A stretch of DNA of 64,000 nt from Tatumella sp. JGM91 (lineage in GTDB: Bacteria; Pseudomonadota; Gammaproteobacteria; Enterobacterales; Enterobacteriaceae). A program made the position numbers and the translations under genes. Below, piece after piece: positions 51,242 to 63,660 of the stretch. The stretch is taken from the NCBI RefSeq assembly GCF_018257575.1, contig NZ_JAERJP010000012.1, positions 55,600-119,599 of the forward strand. The letters run 5' to 3'. How positions within the stretch are numbered: the stretch's first letter is position 1; each line of letters starts with the position of its first letter. The notes beneath the pieces are model-generated. The model worked only from the letters and a program-made list of their open reading frames with translations. It was not told the DNA's origin and ran no database searches.

Positions 51242-52300
51242 TCATCCGGCGGCTTTCGCCACTTCATTTGCTACACGTTCTGTTGCATCAGGGATCGCTA
51301 TTGCGCGGGCTTTTAAGGCCATCGCCAGTAATTGCTGACGATCCCATCCAGCCAGAGTCTCTGCCACAACCTGCGCAGTAAAATCCGGCTGTTCAAAAAT
51401 TTTTGCCGCACCGGCTTTTTCCAGAGGCAAGGCATTCCAGTACTGCTGCCGGTCTTTATGCTGAAAAGGCACAAAAATCGCTGGCAGGCCTGCGGCGGCT
51501 ATCTCGCTGACCGTCAGAGCCCCGGAACGACAAACCACCACATCCGCCCAGGCATAGGCTTCGGCCATATCATCGATAAATTCCGCCACCCGATGCCCTG
51601 TTTGTCCGGCACTGGCATAGAGAGCATTCACCGCCTCAAGGGCACCTTTCCCGGTCTGGTGCCAGAGGGTAATACTGTCACCGGCTTTTTCGGCAACCTG
51701 CGGCATTGTCTGATTAAGGATCCTCGCCCCCTGGCTACCGCCAATCACCAGTACCCTGATCGGGCCTTCTCTGTCGGCAAAACGCCGCGCGGGGCCGGGC
51801 AGGGCCAGTACATCAGTACGCACCGGATTACCCACGACTTCCGCATCCGCAAACGCACCGGGGAAAGCCTGCATCACTTTGCTGGCTATCTTCGATAACC
51901 CTTTATTTGTCAGGCCCGCGATACCATTTTGTTCATGCAGTACCACCGGAATACCGCAACTCCAGGCTGCCAGACCGCCGGGACCGGAGACATATCCCCC
52001 CATCCCCAGCACAACATCCGGTTTCCAGGCTTTCATGATTGCCCGGGCCTGACGCCATGCGGTAAAAATCCGCCAGGGTGCCAGCAACTGTGCTTTAACG
52101 CCCTTACCACGTAACCCGCTGATACGGATGAAGTCGATATCAATACCATGTTTTGGTACCAAATCGGCTTCCATGCGATCTGCGGTTCCCAGCCAGCGTA
52201 CCTGCCAGCCTTGCTCCATCAGATAATGGGCCACCGCCAGGCCGGGGAACACATGTCCGCCAGTGCCTCCGGCCATGACCATCAGTCGTTTGCCACTCAT
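51242..52300 (-). CDS. murG: MurG transferase, lipid II synthesis
   Basis: Peripheral membrane glycosyltransferase that adds GlcNAc to lipid I. 352 aa (E. coli 355). The glycine-rich [14 protein letters not shown] loop, [11 protein letters not shown], and the nucleotide-binding [22 protein letters not shown] region are intact. Start overlaps the ftsW end by 4 bp. Confidence 0.97.
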   Translation of the reverse strand: MSGKRLMVMAGGTGGHVFPGLAVAHYLMEQGWQVRWLGTADRMEADLVPKHGIDIDFIRISGLRGKGVKAQLLAPWRIFTAWRQARAIMKAWKPDVVLGMGGYVSGPGGLAAWSCGIPVVLHEQNGIAGLTNKGLSKIASKVMQAFPGAFADAEVVGNPVRTDVLALPGPARRFADREGPIRVLVIGGSQGARILNQTMPQVAEKAGDSITLWHQTGKGALEAVNALYASAGQTGHRVAEFIDDMAEAYAWADVVVCRSGALTVSEIAAAGLPAIFVPFQHKDRQQYWNALPLEKAGAAKIFEQPDFTAQVVAETLAGWDRQQLLAMALKARAIAIPDATERVANEVAKAAG

Positions 52301-53523
52301 CGAGCACTCCGGGTAAACGCCTGAGCTTTGGTCAGACGTGTTTCATAATCTATTCGTAATAACAACACTATTGCTGTCGACATAATGATCAGGCTGGAAC
52401 CACCATAACTGATCAACGGTAACGTCAGACCTTTGGTCGGTAACATACCGGCTGCCGCCCCGACATTGACCAGAGCCTGAAAGCTAAACCAGACACCAAT
52501 GGCACATGCCAGGAATCCCGAAAAACGTTGTTCCATCTCCAGGGCCCTGCGGCCAATGGACATAGCACGAAAAGCGACGAAGAATACCATCAAAAGTGCC
52601 AGTACTACACCGAAAAAGCCGAGTTCTTCACCAATAATCGAGAAGATAAAATCCGTATGCGCTTCGGGTAAATACTCCAGTTTCTGTACCGAGTTCCCCA
52701 GCCCCTGCCCCCAGAATTCACCGCGGCCAAAAGCCATCAATGACTGGGTCAGCTGATAACCACTGCCAAAAGGATCCGCCCACGGATTCCAGAACGACGT
52801 GACACGCCGCATACGGTAGGGTTCCGCAATAATCAGCAGTATTACGGCAAAGATTCCGGAGCCGATAATCGCCAGGAACTGCCATAGCTTGGCCCCGGCC
52901 AGAAACAACATGGCCAGGGTAGTTACAAACAGAACAATCACTGTCCCGAGGTCAGGCTGAGCCAGCAATAACACTGCCAGTACTACCATGACGCCCATCG
53001 GTTTTAAAAAGCCCCAGATATTACTCCGGACTTCATCGACCTTACGGACCAGGTAACTGGCGAGATAACAGAACAGTGACAGTTTGGAAAACTCTGCCGG
53101 CTGAATACGTAATGGCCCCAGGGCAATCCAGCGCGATGCCCCGTTAACCGAGCTGCCGACCACCAGTACCACCAGTAACATCACCACCGACGCCAGTAAC
53201 ATCACGTTGCTGTAACGCTGCCAGAACGACATCGGTAACCGTAAGGTCACCAAAGAGATGGCAAATCCCAGCCCGAGATAAAAGGCATCACGTTTGGCAA
53301 AATAGAAGGGATCATCGTTCATTCTCTGGCCCACCGGCACAGAAGCCGAAGTCACCATTACAAAACCAATAATCGCCAGGCCAAAGGTCAGCCATAACAG
53401 GGTTCGGTCATAGAGAATAATGGCAGTATCATCACTTTCTCTGGCACCCATTACCCAGTCTCTTAACCGGCTGCCAATCGACATCAACAATGCGCCCGGC
53501 AGTGCCAGGCCAGGAATACGCAT
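52297..53523 (-). CDS. ftsW: Septal peptidoglycan polymerase FtsW
   Basis: SEDS-family glycosyltransferase of the divisome, acting with FtsI. 408 aa (E. coli 414), about ten membrane helices. The SEDS signature region [25 protein letters not shown] and the catalytic-loop block GFLKPMG...LAQPDLGT are conserved. The N-terminal cytoplasmic stretch is slightly shorter than in E. coli. ATG abuts the murD stop. Confidence 0.97.
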   Translation of the reverse strand: MRIPGLALPGALLMSIGSRLRDWVMGARESDDTAIILYDRTLLWLTFGLAIIGFVMVTSASVPVGQRMNDDPFYFAKRDAFYLGLGFAISLVTLRLPMSFWQRYSNVMLLASVVMLLVVLVVGSSVNGASRWIALGPLRIQPAEFSKLSLFCYLASYLVRKVDEVRSNIWGFLKPMGVMVVLAVLLLAQPDLGTVIVLFVTTLAMLFLAGAKLWQFLAIIGSGIFAVILLIIAEPYRMRRVTSFWNPWADPFGSGYQLTQSLMAFGRGEFWGQGLGNSVQKLEYLPEAHTDFIFSIIGEELGFFGVVLALLMVFFVAFRAMSIGRRALEMEQRFSGFLACAIGVWFSFQALVNVGAAAGMLPTKGLTLPLISYGGSSLIIMSTAIVLLLRIDYETRLTKAQAFTRSAR

Positions 53524-54839
53524 TAGCCTAACTCCTTCGCTAAACGGGTAAACAGATCACCACGCTGCTCAAAATTTTTAAACTGATCGAGGCTGGCGCA
53601 GGCCGGAGACAGCAACACCATATCTCCCGGACGGGTCAGGGAAGCAATCCTGACCATCGCCTGCTGCAGCGTGTCGGTACATACCGAGGCATCAGGACGC
53701 AATGCCGCTAATGCCGCAGCATCCCGGCCAAAGCAATAAATTTTCAGGTTGTCCGCCTGCAGATAAGCCTGTAACGGTGAAAAATCCGCAGATTTACCGT
53801 CACCGCCCAGCAGCAGCCATAATGTACCCTGAACTTTTAACCCTTTCAGCGCGGCTTCGGTACTGCCGACATTGGTCGCCTTTGAATCATTAATCCAGTC
53901 CACCCCGTTGTTGCGGTACGCCAGACAGAAACGGTGGCTCAGCCCCGGAAAGGTGGTCAGCGCTTTCAGGCTGGTGGCGCGGGGTAAACCGACGGCATCC
54001 GCCAGCGCCAGCGCGGCTAATGCATTGGTATAATTATGCTGTCCGGTCAGCTGCATTTCGCGGGTATCCAGTACCTTTTCGCCGTTTACCCGTAACCAGG
54101 TACTTCCCTGCTGGGTATTCAGATGATAATCACCGATATTCACCCCGAAACTGATACAACGCTCATCCACACCGCGCACCGGCATCGTCAGGCCATCGTC
54201 GGCATTTACCACACAGACGCGGGCATTTTCATAAATACGTAATTTTGCTGCGCGGTATTGCTGCATTCCCAGCGGATAACGGTCCATATGGTCTTCGGTC
54301 ACATTCAGAATGGTTGCCGCCGCTGCCGCCAGGCTATGGGTGGTTTCCAGCTGAAAGCTGGACAGTTCCAGCACATAAAGCTGAGCTGGAGTATCCAGCA
54401 GGGACAGTACCGGTAAACCAATATTACCGCCGACCCCCACCTGCCAGCCCGCCGCTTTGGCCATTTCACCGACCAGGGTGGTCACCGTGCTTTTACCATT
54501 AGAACCGGTAATAGCCACTACCGGGGCACGAACTTCCCGACAGAACAACTCGACATCGCCCACAATTTCCACACCGGCGTCAGCGGCCGACGCCAGTGCC
54601 GGGTGTGACAACGCCATTCCCGGGCTAGCGACAATCAAATCTGCCTCCAGCAGCCAGTCCTCGTTGATCCCCCCGAGATGACGCTGCGGGGCTTCCGGTA
54701 ATTTATCCAGCCCCGGCGGAGAGACTCGGGTATCAATCACGCGGGGTATAACCCCGCGCGCTAAAAAGAAATCAACACAGGACAGGCCGGTAAGCCCGAG
54801 TCCGATAATGACAACTTTCCTGCCCCGATAGTCAGTCAT
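53523..54839 (-). CDS. murD: UDP-N-acetylmuramoyl-L-alanine--D-glutamate ligase
   Basis: Adds D-Glu to UDP-MurNAc-L-Ala. 438 aa as in E. coli. The P-loop GSNGKSTVT near residues 112-120, HNYTNALAA and [17 protein letters not shown] blocks are intact. Its end overlaps ftsW by one base and it is 2 bp from mraY. Confidence 0.98.
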   Translation of the reverse strand: MTDYRGRKVVIIGLGLTGLSCVDFFLARGVIPRVIDTRVSPPGLDKLPEAPQRHLGGINEDWLLEADLIVASPGMALSHPALASAADAGVEIVGDVELFCREVRAPVVAITGSNGKSTVTTLVGEMAKAAGWQVGVGGNIGLPVLSLLDTPAQLYVLELSSFQLETTHSLAAAAATILNVTEDHMDRYPLGMQQYRAAKLRIYENARVCVVNADDGLTMPVRGVDERCISFGVNIGDYHLNTQQGSTWLRVNGEKVLDTREMQLTGQHNYTNALAALALADAVGLPRATSLKALTTFPGLSHRFCLAYRNNGVDWINDSKATNVGSTEAALKGLKVQGTLWLLLGGDGKSADFSPLQAYLQADNLKIYCFGRDAAALAALRPDASVCTDTLQQAMVRIASLTRPGDMVLLSPACASLDQFKNFEQRGDLFTRLAKELG

Positions 54840-54841
54840 AA

Positions 54842-55924
54842 TTAACGTACCTTAAGGGTCGCCAGCCCAATCAGAACCAGCATTAATGAAATAATCCAGA
54901 AGCGTACAATCACGCGCGGCTCAGGCCAGCCCTTCAATTCATAATGGTGATGAATAGGTGCCATCCGGAAGATACGCTGCCCGCGAAGCTTAAATGACCC
55001 GACCTGCAAGATGACCGAAAGTGTCTCTACGACAAAGACCCCTCCCATAATCACCAGCAAAAACTCTTCACGTAATAATACGGCAATCGTCCCTAATGCA
55101 CCGCCCAGGGCCAGTGAGCCGACATCACCCATAAACACCTGTGCCGGATAAGTGTTAAACCAAAGAAAGCCCAGCCCTGCCCCGACAATCGCCGTACAGA
55201 CAATCACCAGCTCACCCGCATGACGCAGATAGGGGATATGCAGATACTCTGCAAAATTTACGTTACCGGTTGCCCAGGCGACCAGACCAAAGCCAGCCGC
55301 GACAAATACGGTTGGCATAATCGCCAGACCGTCCAGCCCATCGGTCAGGTTAACCGCATTGCTGGTACCGACAATCACAAAGTAGGTCAGCAGCAGATAG
55401 CTGATCCCTAACTGAGGCATCACATCTTTAAAGAAAGGGACAACCAGCTGAGTGGCCGGGGTGTCTTTACCTATGGCATACAGGGCAAAAGCAACCCCAA
55501 GGGCGATCACTGACTGCCAGAAATATTTCCAGCGAGCGATCAGTCCCTTGGTATCTTTACGTACCACTTTGCGGTAGTCATCGACAAAACCGACGATACC
55601 GTAACCAATCAGTACCACCAGCACACACCAGACATAAGGGTTAGACGGGTAAGCCCACATTAATACAGAAATAGTAATCGACGTCAGAATCATCAGGCCG
55701 CCCATCGTCGGCGTGCCACGTTTACTGAAATGTGACTCAGGGCCATCGTTACGGACAACCTGGCCAATCTGTAATTTTTGCAGCCAGGCGATTAAGCGTG
55801 GCCCCATCCACAGACTGATAAACAGCGATGTCAGTAAACTGACAATCGCCCGGAACGTCAGGTACGAAAAGATATTGAATCCTGAATAAAACGGCACCAG
55901 GTGTTCAGCCAGCCAGACTAACAT
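54842..55924 (-). CDS. mraY: Phospho-MurNAc-pentapeptide transferase
   Basis: Integral-membrane enzyme that makes lipid I from UDP-MurNAc-pentapeptide and undecaprenyl phosphate. 360 aa, ten membrane helices, E. coli length. The Mg-binding DDYRKV (near residue 115) and [20 protein letters not shown] and [10 protein letters not shown] motifs are intact. Overlaps the end of murF by 7 bp. Confidence 0.98.
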   Translation of the reverse strand: MLVWLAEHLVPFYSGFNIFSYLTFRAIVSLLTSLFISLWMGPRLIAWLQKLQIGQVVRNDGPESHFSKRGTPTMGGLMILTSITISVLMWAYPSNPYVWCVLVVLIGYGIVGFVDDYRKVVRKDTKGLIARWKYFWQSVIALGVAFALYAIGKDTPATQLVVPFFKDVMPQLGISYLLLTYFVIVGTSNAVNLTDGLDGLAIMPTVFVAAGFGLVAWATGNVNFAEYLHIPYLRHAGELVIVCTAIVGAGLGFLWFNTYPAQVFMGDVGSLALGGALGTIAVLLREEFLLVIMGGVFVVETLSVILQVGSFKLRGQRIFRMAPIHHHYELKGWPEPRVIVRFWIISLMLVLIGLATLKVR

Positions 55925-57282
55925 GTAACTTTCTCCTGTAATTGCTGAACCACATCTTCCATAGCAGCACTTCTCGAACCTTTAATCAAAATGGTAACTT
56001 CCTGATGTTCAGATAATAATGTCCGTAACCGGGCAACCAGTGCCGGTTTATCGGAAAAATGCTCACCGTGGCGGCTTTCCTGAGAAATGTACTGACTCAG
56101 GAATCCGACACTCAGAACTTTATCGATACCGGCTTCACAGGCAGCCAGGCCAACAGCACGATGGCACTGTTCGGCTTCGTCTCCCAGCTCCGCCATATCC
56201 CCGACCACCATAATCCGGTAGCCCGGCATTTCGCCCAGTACCTGCGCCGCTGCGGTCATTGAACCGACATTAGCGTTATAGCTGTCATCAAGCAGACGCT
56301 GATGTTCTGACAGCCTGATCGGGAATAAACGTCCTGCAACCGGTGTCAGCTCACTCAGTCCGGCAGCAATCGCCGGAAGCGGCGCACCGACAGCCAGCGC
56401 CAGTGCCGCGGCGGCCAGTGCATTCGCAATATTGTGTCGTCCCGGCAGAGGCAGTTGTATCGCAACTGTTCCCTGAGGAGAATGTAAAGTAAATGAGGTC
56501 CCTGCACCGCTGACAACAATATCACTGGCATGAAAGTCGGCGACGGAGCCTGCCAGCGGAGAAAAACGCCAGACCGTTTTATCAGACAGCTGAGCCTGCC
56601 AGTGCGGCCAGTCGTTGCTGTCATCATTCAGTATCGCGATCCCGTGTTCTGTTAATCCGCCAAAAATTTCACCTTTGGCTTTTGCCACCCCGGCCAGAGA
56701 ACCAAACCCTTCCAGATGTGCCGCAGCCAGGTTATTCACCAGCGCTGCCTCCGGACGAACCATTGCCGTGGTATAGGCGATTTCTCCCTGGTGGTTAGCC
56801 CCCAGTTCAATAACGGCAAACTGATGTTCTCCGGTCAGCCGTAACAGGGTCATCGGCACCCCGATATCATTATTCAGGTTACCGGCGGTATACAGGGTAT
56901 TACCGCATTGTCTGAGGATCGAAGCCGTCATCTCCTTAACGGAGGTTTTTCCCGAAGAACCGGTCAGGGCTACAACCCGGGCCGGTACCTGCTGGCGAAC
57001 AAAAGCCGCCAGTTCGCCAAACGCAATACGTGTATCTCTGACCACTACCTGCGGAATATCCACAGGCAGAGGTTTACTGACCAGCAGAGCTGAGGCTCCG
57101 GCCTTAATGGCGTCAGCAATAAAATCATGTGCGTCGAAGCGTTCCCCGATTAAAGCAACAAACAGGCAGCCTGCTGTGACTTTACGGGTATCGGTCGTTA
57201 CCGCAGAAAAACTCAGTTGCGGGTCTCCGGACAGTTGTCCGCGGGCTAATGTTGCCAGTTGTTGCAGTGTTACACTGATCAT
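55918..57282 (-). CDS. murF: UDP-MurNAc-tripeptide--D-alanyl-D-alanine ligase
   Basis: Adds the D-Ala-D-Ala dipeptide. 454 aa (E. coli 452). The P-loop [11 protein letters not shown] near residues 106-116, the [10 protein letters not shown] block and the [11 protein letters not shown] motif are present. The start overlaps the murE stop by four bases (ATGA). Confidence 0.97.
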   Translation of the reverse strand: MISVTLQQLATLARGQLSGDPQLSFSAVTTDTRKVTAGCLFVALIGERFDAHDFIADAIKAGASALLVSKPLPVDIPQVVVRDTRIAFGELAAFVRQQVPARVVALTGSSGKTSVKEMTASILRQCGNTLYTAGNLNNDIGVPMTLLRLTGEHQFAVIELGANHQGEIAYTTAMVRPEAALVNNLAAAHLEGFGSLAGVAKAKGEIFGGLTEHGIAILNDDSNDWPHWQAQLSDKTVWRFSPLAGSVADFHASDIVVSGAGTSFTLHSPQGTVAIQLPLPGRHNIANALAAAALALAVGAPLPAIAAGLSELTPVAGRLFPIRLSEHQRLLDDSYNANVGSMTAAAQVLGEMPGYRIMVVGDMAELGDEAEQCHRAVGLAACEAGIDKVLSVGFLSQYISQESRHGEHFSDKPALVARLRTLLSEHQEVTILIKGSRSAAMEDVVQQLQEKVTC

Positions 57283-58766
57283 GCCAATACCCCCAGCAAT
57301 GCGGCAACGGTCGTTCTGTCAGAGTAATCCATCCGCCGCTGACCAATGATCTGATAGTCTTCATGGCCTTTTCCCGCCACCAGTACAATATCCTGCGGAC
57401 CAGCCTGCATCAGGGTATGGGTTACCGCGCGTGCCCGGCCCGGTACGACCTGAGCCTTGCCTGCATCCAACAGGCCATTGAGGATATCCCTGACAATAGC
57501 CTGCGGTTCCTCACTGCGAGGATTATCATCCGTAATCACGACATGATCAGCCAGCTGCTCGGCAATGGCCCCCATCAGCGGGCGTTTGCCTTTATCCCGA
57601 TCACCGCCACAGCCAAACACACACCACAGTTTGCCCCGACAGTGTAAACGGGCCGCCGTCAGCGCTTTCTCCAGAGCATCCGGCGTATGAGCATAATCAA
57701 CCACCGCCGTCGGACGTCCTTGTGCATGGAACACCTCCATACGGCCACAGACCGGCTGTAACTGCCCCGCCGTTTCACACAGGGCAGCTAACGGGTAGCC
57801 CAGAGCCAGTAATGTTGACATCGCCATCAGCATATTGCTGACATTGAAAGCTCCCATCAGCGGGCTTGTAAGTTCGCCACTTCCCCAGTCAGAGCGGAAA
57901 GAGACCTTCGCCCCTTTATCCAGATACTCAATACGAGTCGCTTCCAGACGGCGGCCATGGTGATCTGTCGGAATCTGCCCCTGCATAGTCACAGCCACGG
58001 CATCTGTCAGTTTCCTCAGCCAGCGCCGGCCGGTGTCGTCATCGGCATTAATAATGGCCTGCCCGGCCTGATGCTCAGAGAACAGTGACCACTTGGCAGC
58101 TTCATAGCTTTGCATATCACCATGGTAATCCAGGTGATCACGGCTGAGATTAGTAAATACCGCCGCAGCAAATGGCAATGCTGCAACCCTGTGCTGCACC
58201 AGCCCGTGAGAAGACACTTCCATGGCCGTCAGGGTTGCACCCTGTGCGGCTAATCCAGCCAGTTGCTGCTGAATATCTACCGCTGAACCAGTGGTATTGT
58301 CGCTCGGGATAAGATGACCATATAGACCATTACCCACCGTACCCATAACTGCGGATGTTTCTCCCAACAGCTGAGCCCACTGGGCAAGTAACTGGCTGGT
58401 CGTTGTTTTTCCGTTAGTACCGGTAATACCGATCAGCGTCTGTTTTTCTGCTGGCTGTCCATAAAATCGCCCGGCCAGTGCCGATAAACGCTGAGACAAC
58501 TGTTTCAGGTAAATCACCGGCACGCCATGCAGTTCACGGATATCACCGTCGGTGGCCTCACCGTCAGCCTCGGCAATCACTGCCGCTACCCCCTGGGCAA
58601 TGGCCTGGGGAATATAATGGCGCCCGTCGACACTATGCCCCGTCACTGCCACAAACAGATCGCCGGAAGCCGCCGTACGGCTGTCCAGTGTCATTTCTTT
58701 CAGCTGACGTTCCGGCGCACCAGGCACCCAGGGCGCCAGCAGGTCACGCAAGTTACGATCTGTCAC
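57279..58766 (-). CDS. murE: UDP-MurNAc-L-Ala-D-Glu--meso-DAP ligase
   Basis: Adds meso-diaminopimelate. I start at GTG 58766 (495 aa, the E. coli length), because the ATGAGG at 58778-58773 makes a good ribosome-binding site for it; starting at the ATG of that same hexamer adds four residues. P-loop [11 protein letters not shown] near residue 115 and the DAP-recognition DDNPR (near 411-415) are intact. Overlaps the ftsI stop by 14 bp. Confidence 0.95.
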   Translation of the reverse strand: MTDRNLRDLLAPWVPGAPERQLKEMTLDSRTAASGDLFVAVTGHSVDGRHYIPQAIAQGVAAVIAEADGEATDGDIRELHGVPVIYLKQLSQRLSALAGRFYGQPAEKQTLIGITGTNGKTTTSQLLAQWAQLLGETSAVMGTVGNGLYGHLIPSDNTTGSAVDIQQQLAGLAAQGATLTAMEVSSHGLVQHRVAALPFAAAVFTNLSRDHLDYHGDMQSYEAAKWSLFSEHQAGQAIINADDDTGRRWLRKLTDAVAVTMQGQIPTDHHGRRLEATRIEYLDKGAKVSFRSDWGSGELTSPLMGAFNVSNMLMAMSTLLALGYPLAALCETAGQLQPVCGRMEVFHAQGRPTAVVDYAHTPDALEKALTAARLHCRGKLWCVFGCGGDRDKGKRPLMGAIAEQLADHVVITDDNPRSEEPQAIVRDILNGLLDAGKAQVVPGRARAVTHTLMQAGPQDIVLVAGKGHEDYQIIGQRRMDYSDRTTVAALLGVLA

Positions 58767-60519
58767 TTGAAACCTCATTTCGGTTAATCACTAAATCATT
58801 ATTTTCATTGGCCGGTAAGGCATCAGGCTCGATGTTCATGGTGCGTAACACCCCTCCCATAATCGCGCCGAATACCGGAGCTGAAACTGCCCCGCCGTAA
58901 TACTTACCGGCCTGTGGATCGTTAATCACGACCACCAGAGCAAAACGCGGATGACTGGCGGGAGCTACCCCTGCCGTATAGGCGATATATTTATTAATAT
59001 AACGACCATCAGGGCCGACTTTTTTGGCCGTCCCCGTTTTGATCGCTATCCGGTACCCTTTAATTGCCGCCTTCACGCCACCGCCGCCTGGTAGTGCGAC
59101 ACTTTCCATCATATGTAGTACGGTTTTCACGGTCGCTTCAGGGAATACCCGTTCACCGGCGACCGGAGGATCGACTTTGGTAATCGATAACGGTCTGGCA
59201 ATGCCGTAGCTGCCGATAGTCGCGTAGACACGGGCTAACTGTAATGGTGTCACCATCAGGCCATAACCAAACGAGAAAGTAGCCCTTTCGATATCAGACC
59301 AGCGTTGTTTTTTAGGGTAAATCCCCGTACTTTCACCCACCAGACCGAGGTTGGTCGGCTTGCCGAGACCAAAACGAGCATAAGTCTCAGCCAGAGCAGA
59401 AGAAGGCATGGCTAATGCCAGCCTGGAAACCCCGACATTGCTCGACTTCTGTAATACTCCGGTCAGGGTCAGCTCGTTATAGCGGGCGACATCTTTAATT
59501 TCATGACCATTAATCCGGTACGGCACCGTATTGATTACACTGCCTTCACGGACAACTCCCCGATCCAGCGCGGTCATAACCACCATTGGTTTCACGGTCG
59601 ATCCCGGCTCAAAAATATCGGTGATCGCCCGGTTACGCATCGCATCTTTGGTGGTTGTTCCGAGATTATTCGGGTTGTATGCGGGGCTGTTAGCCATTGC
59701 CAGCACTTCACCGGTATTAACATCCACCAGTACGGCAGAGCCTGACTCGGCCTTGTTAAATGCAACAGCATTGTTAAGCTCCCGGTACACCAGCGCCTGC
59801 AGACGTTCATCAATACTCAGGGTAAGGTTATGGGCGGCCTGGCTGTCGACGGAAGAAATATCTTCAATTACCCGCCCCTGGCGATCCTTACGCACCGTGC
59901 GTGCACCCGGCGTTCCGGTCAGCCACTGGTCAAAACTTTTTTCGACACCTTCAATACCGATACCATCGATATTGGTAAAACCTATTAAATGGGCCGTTAC
60001 CTGGCCTGCCGGATAATAACGACGGGATTCCTGCCGCAGGTAAACCCCCGGCAGTTTGAGTTTCTGAATATATTCGCCAATCGACGGGTTAATCTGTCTT
60101 GCAAGATAGATAAAACGGCCGTTAGGATTGGTTTTGACCCTCGCGTAGAGCTGGTCCTGAGTCATTGAAAGTGCATCAGCCAGTGCTTTCCAGCGACTGT
60201 CGAGCGTGATCCCCCCTTTTTCATTCAGCTCTTTCGGGTCTATCCATACGGCATTCACCGGCACACTTACCGCTAAAGGCCGGCCACCGCGATCACTTAT
60301 CATGCCACGGGAAGCCGGGACAGCCTGCACCCGTAATGACCGCAGATCCCCCTCTTTAACTAAACGATCCGGGTTGACGACCTGTAAATATCCGACCCGT
60401 GATACCAGCCCCAGCAAGGCAACCAGAATACCGACACAAAGTAACGCAAAACGCCAGCTTATAAAGCTGGCCTTATTTTCTGACTTTCTGGAATTCAGCG
60501 TTTTTTTCGCGCTGCTCAT
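58753..60519 (-). CDS. ftsI: Septal transpeptidase FtsI (PBP3)
   Basis: Class B penicillin-binding protein that cross-links septal wall. 588 aa, as in E. coli. One N-terminal membrane helix (about residues 20-42); the catalytic motifs STVK (Ser near 307), SSN and KTGT are intact, plus the pedestal block [18 protein letters not shown]. Follows ftsL by 15 bp. Confidence 0.98.
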   Translation of the reverse strand: MSSAKKTLNSRKSENKASFISWRFALLCVGILVALLGLVSRVGYLQVVNPDRLVKEGDLRSLRVQAVPASRGMISDRGGRPLAVSVPVNAVWIDPKELNEKGGITLDSRWKALADALSMTQDQLYARVKTNPNGRFIYLARQINPSIGEYIQKLKLPGVYLRQESRRYYPAGQVTAHLIGFTNIDGIGIEGVEKSFDQWLTGTPGARTVRKDRQGRVIEDISSVDSQAAHNLTLSIDERLQALVYRELNNAVAFNKAESGSAVLVDVNTGEVLAMANSPAYNPNNLGTTTKDAMRNRAITDIFEPGSTVKPMVVMTALDRGVVREGSVINTVPYRINGHEIKDVARYNELTLTGVLQKSSNVGVSRLALAMPSSALAETYARFGLGKPTNLGLVGESTGIYPKKQRWSDIERATFSFGYGLMVTPLQLARVYATIGSYGIARPLSITKVDPPVAGERVFPEATVKTVLHMMESVALPGGGGVKAAIKGYRIAIKTGTAKKVGPDGRYINKYIAYTAGVAPASHPRFALVVVINDPQAGKYYGGAVSAPVFGAIMGGVLRTMNIEPDALPANENNDLVINRNEVSSDRS

Positions 60520-60534
60520 GCCGTTACCGATTTC

Positions 60535-60855
60535 CTATGGTTGAACCACAATATTTTCCTGAGAAGGATCAACATGCTGCATATGAAGCTTTTCGATAGC
60601 CAGCCGTTCGACCCGGCTATGATCCCCCAGAGCATTCTCTTCGAGGATCAAATTTCGCCATTCAATATCCAGCGAATCTTTTTCCAGCACCAACTGCTCG
60701 CGCTGAGCAGTAAGTAACCGGGTTTTATGGGTAGTAATCACCACCATAATTGCCGAGGCCAGCACCGCAATAAGTAACAGCAACGGTAATTTGCCATGAC
60801 GTAACAGATCACCACCGATAATCGCAGGAAGACTGTGACGTTCATTGCCTGTCAT
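60535..60855 (-). CDS. ftsL: Cell division protein FtsL
   Basis: Small bitopic divisome protein, 106 aa (E. coli 121; the N-terminal cytoplasmic tail is shorter). Membrane helix at about residues 21-40, then a periplasmic leucine-zipper-like coiled coil with the near-invariant [20 protein letters not shown]. Overlaps the end of rsmH by 4 bp. Confidence 0.95.
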   Translation of the reverse strand: MTGNERHSLPAIIGGDLLRHGKLPLLLLIAVLASAIMVVITTHKTRLLTAQREQLVLEKDSLDIEWRNLILEENALGDHSRVERLAIEKLHMQHVDPSQENIVVQP

Positions 60856-61793
60856 TCGGCAGTCCTCTGGGCGATACGTAACACCGAACTGCGGGCACGC
60901 GGGTTATCTGAAACTTCCTGCTCGCCGGGCACCAGTTTACCGAGGGTTTTTAATTCACGGCCGCCCAGCGCTTTCAATTGATCTTCGGTCAGCGGTAACC
61001 CGGCAGGCACCCGCGCTCCCCGACTTTGATCGCGCATAAAGCGTTTTACCAGCCGGTCTTCCAGTGAATGGAAACTGATCACCGAAAGACGTCCGCCCGG
61101 GGCAAGCACCGTCAGTGCACCTTTCAATGCCTGCGAGATTTCGTCCAGTTCGCTGTTTACCCAGATACGGATAGCCTGAAAACTGCGGGTCGCCGGATGC
61201 TTAAATTTGTCTTTAACCGGAGTCGCGTTATAAATAACCTCCGCCAGCTCTTTGGTGCGGGTCATCGGCTGTTCACGATTACGCTCAACAATTGCTCTGG
61301 CGATACGTTTAGCAAAACGTTCTTCACCATAAGCTTTCAGCACAAAAGCGATATCCTGTTCTTCTGCCTGTAACAGCCACTCCGCGGCGGACTGGCCACG
61401 GGTAGGATCCATTCGCATATCTAACGGCCCGTCACGCATAAAAGAGAATCCGCGTTCTGCATCATCCAGTTGCGGCGATGAAACCCCTAAGTCCAGTAAT
61501 ATGCCGTTAATCTTTCCGTTCAGTCCCAGCGACTCTGCATACTCCGCCAGCCCTGAAAAAGGCCCGTGAATAATAGAAAATCGCGGATCGTCTATCTCAG
61601 CAGCAGCGGCAATCGCCTGCGGATCCCGGTCGATCGCGATTAAACGCCCCTGTTCCCCGAGCTGTGAAAGGATCAGACGTGAATGGCCACCACGGCCAAA
61701 GGTGCCATCGATATAGATGCCATCATTCTGAAGGTTAAGTCCGTTGACCGCTTCGTCTAACAGCACTGTGGTATGTTTAAAATTTTCCGACAT
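60852..61793 (-). CDS. rsmH: 16S rRNA m4C1402 methyltransferase RsmH
   Basis: Methylates N4 of cytidine 1402 in 16S rRNA. 313 aa as in E. coli. SAM-binding [10 protein letters not shown] (residues 33-42), the [14 protein letters not shown] block and the C-terminal [11 protein letters not shown] are intact. Second gene of the cluster, 3 bp after mraZ. Confidence 0.98.
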   Translation of the reverse strand: MSENFKHTTVLLDEAVNGLNLQNDGIYIDGTFGRGGHSRLILSQLGEQGRLIAIDRDPQAIAAAAEIDDPRFSIIHGPFSGLAEYAESLGLNGKINGILLDLGVSSPQLDDAERGFSFMRDGPLDMRMDPTRGQSAAEWLLQAEEQDIAFVLKAYGEERFAKRIARAIVERNREQPMTRTKELAEVIYNATPVKDKFKHPATRSFQAIRIWVNSELDEISQALKGALTVLAPGGRLSVISFHSLEDRLVKRFMRDQSRGARVPAGLPLTEDQLKALGGRELKTLGKLVPGEQEVSDNPRARSSVLRIAQRTAE

Positions 61794-61796
61794 AAG

Positions 61797-62252
61797 CTAT
61801 AGCGATAAATCCTGCAAACGCTCAGATAACACGTCCTGAGCAGTTTCTGCTTCGATATCTTCCTTGATTTGTTGATACCAAGTCTGTTCATCCCACAGTT
61901 CAAATTTATTAAACTGGCCGACCAGCATGATTTCTTTTTGTAAACCGGCATGTTGCCTGAGTGTCCCGGCCAGTAATAACCGTCCGGCACTGTCCATCTG
62001 ACATTCGCTGGCATGCCCCAGCAACAAGCGTTGTACGCGACGTTCTGCCGGGTTCATGGTCGACAGACGTGACAACTTTCGTTCAATCACTTCCCACTCA
62101 GGCAGGGTATAAAGCAGCAGGCAGGGCTGATGGAGGTCAATAGTACAGACCATTTGCCCCTGAGACTCTCCGATCAGTATTTCCCGGTAGCGTGTAGGCA
62201 CTGCTATCCGGCCTTTACTATCGAGATTAACCAGCGTTGCCCCGCGAAACAT
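61797..62252 (-). CDS. mraZ: Transcriptional regulator MraZ
   Basis: AbrB-like DNA-binding protein that represses the dcw cluster from its head. 151 aa (E. coli 152), beginning [19 protein letters not shown], with the two tandem SpoVT/AbrB-type repeats (DSKGR and DSAGR). First gene of the cluster; its predicted operator repeats lie just upstream. Confidence 0.97.
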   Translation of the reverse strand: MFRGATLVNLDSKGRIAVPTRYREILIGESQGQMVCTIDLHQPCLLLYTLPEWEVIERKLSRLSTMNPAERRVQRLLLGHASECQMDSAGRLLLAGTLRQHAGLQKEIMLVGQFNKFELWDEQTWYQQIKEDIEAETAQDVLSERLQDLSL

Positions 62253-62281
62253 GACTGTTGTACCCCTCAGTAAACCTGTTT

Positions 62282-62306
62282 CACCACTTTACCCCACATT
62301 TTACCA
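62282..62306 (-). promoter_or_regulatory. MraZ operator repeats
   Basis: On the minus strand TGGTA, TGGGG and TGGTG occur with an exact 10-bp period (complements at 62302-62306, 62292-62296, 62282-62286). This is the TGGNN-N5 triple repeat that MraZ binds upstream of mraZ in E. coli. Confidence 0.82.
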
Positions 62307-62313
62307 CTAATTG

Positions 62314-62343
62314 AGTGTACGGAGCGGATGAAATCCTTGTCAA
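62314..62343 (-). promoter_or_regulatory. Pmra promoter of the dcw cluster
   Basis: On the minus strand a consensus -35 TTGACA (62338-62343) and -10 TACACT (62314-62319) stand 18 bp apart, directly upstream of the MraZ repeats and about 60 bp before mraZ. This would drive mraZ through to ftsW and beyond. Confidence 0.85.
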
Positions 62344-62649
62344 GCGACAACGGTCGCTTAATAACATTATTTCCTGCGGTAAATTCACGTAATTCCAGAG
62401 GCATTACTGACAAAATGCAGAGACAGAAGAATTAACCCAATGAATAACTACAATAAATTGAAAACACGGCGGGGAAAGGTTAAAAAATATCGGCGAGAAC
62501 GACGGAATTGTTAACTTCGGGCAATGTATTCACCCGCGGCATTTTAAGGAATTTCTTAACGGGATCAAAGCACCTTTCGCCGGAGAAAAGTAAACAACCC
62601 CGGCCAGAACCTACTGCAGACCGGAGGGTACACCTGCAATACGACGGCG
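62344..62649. other. Non-coding gap between Pmra and cra
   Basis: About 300 bp with no gene. It carries the region upstream of Pmra and the 3' end of cra. I see no clear terminator for cra here and no small ORF with a ribosome-binding site. Confidence 0.5.
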
Positions 62650-63660
62650 TCAGCGGGGACGACGCCCCAGTTTACCCCGCTGATAAAGATTACGACGGAT
62701 ACGGGTCAATCCGGGTTTAGGCCGTTTGGGCTCATCCAGGCTGGCCAGCACCAGTTCCAGCACTCTCTCAGCAACATCCCGATGCCGCTGCCCGGCAGAC
62801 AATACCGGACATTCCAGGAAATCCAGCAATTCATTATCCCCGAAGGTAGCAATTGAGACATGGCCGGGTAAATGACCATTCACCCGTAAACAGGCATCCA
62901 TCATTCCCTGCAGTAGCCCGAAAGAGGTAGTAAACAAGGCTGACGGCATCGGATTATTTTCCAGGTAGCGGACAAAGGTTTCAGCGGCTGCACTGCGTTC
63001 AAAACTGTTGCTATAAATAAATCTTACGCTACGTTCATCGCCCTGCCAGGCATCCCGGAAGCCCTGTTCACGCAGAAAACTCACGGACAGTTCAGGCAGT
63101 GCGCCAAGAAACAGGACATTATCTACCGGCTGCTTACGTAACTCACTGGAAAGCGCGAAGGCATCTTCCTGATCGGCACCGACCACACTGGTGAAATGCT
63201 CACGATCCAGCGCACGGTCGAGGGCAATTATTGGCAAAGGCCCGTCAACCCAGCGCTGATAGAAAGGGTGCTCCGGGGGGAGAGAGGTCGAAACAATCAG
63301 TGCATCCACTTTACGCTGCAGCAGATGTTCAATGCAGCGGATTTCGTTATCAGGCTGATCTTCGGAGCAGGCAATCAGTAACTGATAGCCCCGTTGTCTT
63401 GCCTGTAACTCCAGATACTTAGCAATGCGGGTGTAGCTGGTATTCTCCAGATCCGGAATAACCAGCCCGATAGAGCGTGTCCGCCCGGCACGTAATCCGG
63501 CGGCAACCGCATTCGGCTGATAATTATATTCACGGACGATGGCCATCACTTTCTCTACCGTTTTTTCACTGACCCGGTATTGCCTGGCCTTGCCATTGAT
63601 CACATAACTCGCTGTCGTCCTGGAAACCCCTGCCAGACGTGCAATTTCATCCAGTTTCAC
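62650..63660 (-). CDS. cra: Catabolite repressor/activator Cra (FruR)
   Basis: LacI-family regulator of glycolysis and gluconeogenesis responding to fructose phosphates. The start is GTG 63660, beginning [22 protein letters not shown] as in E. coli, which also uses GTG; 336 aa (E. coli 334). The open frame extends 18 codons further without conservation. The HTH is at residues 1-22, followed by the hinge with [18 protein letters not shown] and the periplasmic-binding-like core. Oriented like the dcw cluster but upstream of it; the usual ilvIH neighbour is not visible. Confidence 0.96.
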   Translation of the reverse strand: MKLDEIARLAGVSRTTASYVINGKARQYRVSEKTVEKVMAIVREYNYQPNAVAAGLRAGRTRSIGLVIPDLENTSYTRIAKYLELQARQRGYQLLIACSEDQPDNEIRCIEHLLQRKVDALIVSTSLPPEHPFYQRWVDGPLPIIALDRALDREHFTSVVGADQEDAFALSSELRKQPVDNVLFLGALPELSVSFLREQGFRDAWQGDERSVRFIYSNSFERSAAAETFVRYLENNPMPSALFTTSFGLLQGMMDACLRVNGHLPGHVSIATFGDNELLDFLECPVLSAGQRHRDVAERVLELVLASLDEPKRPKPGLTRIRRNLYQRGKLGRRPR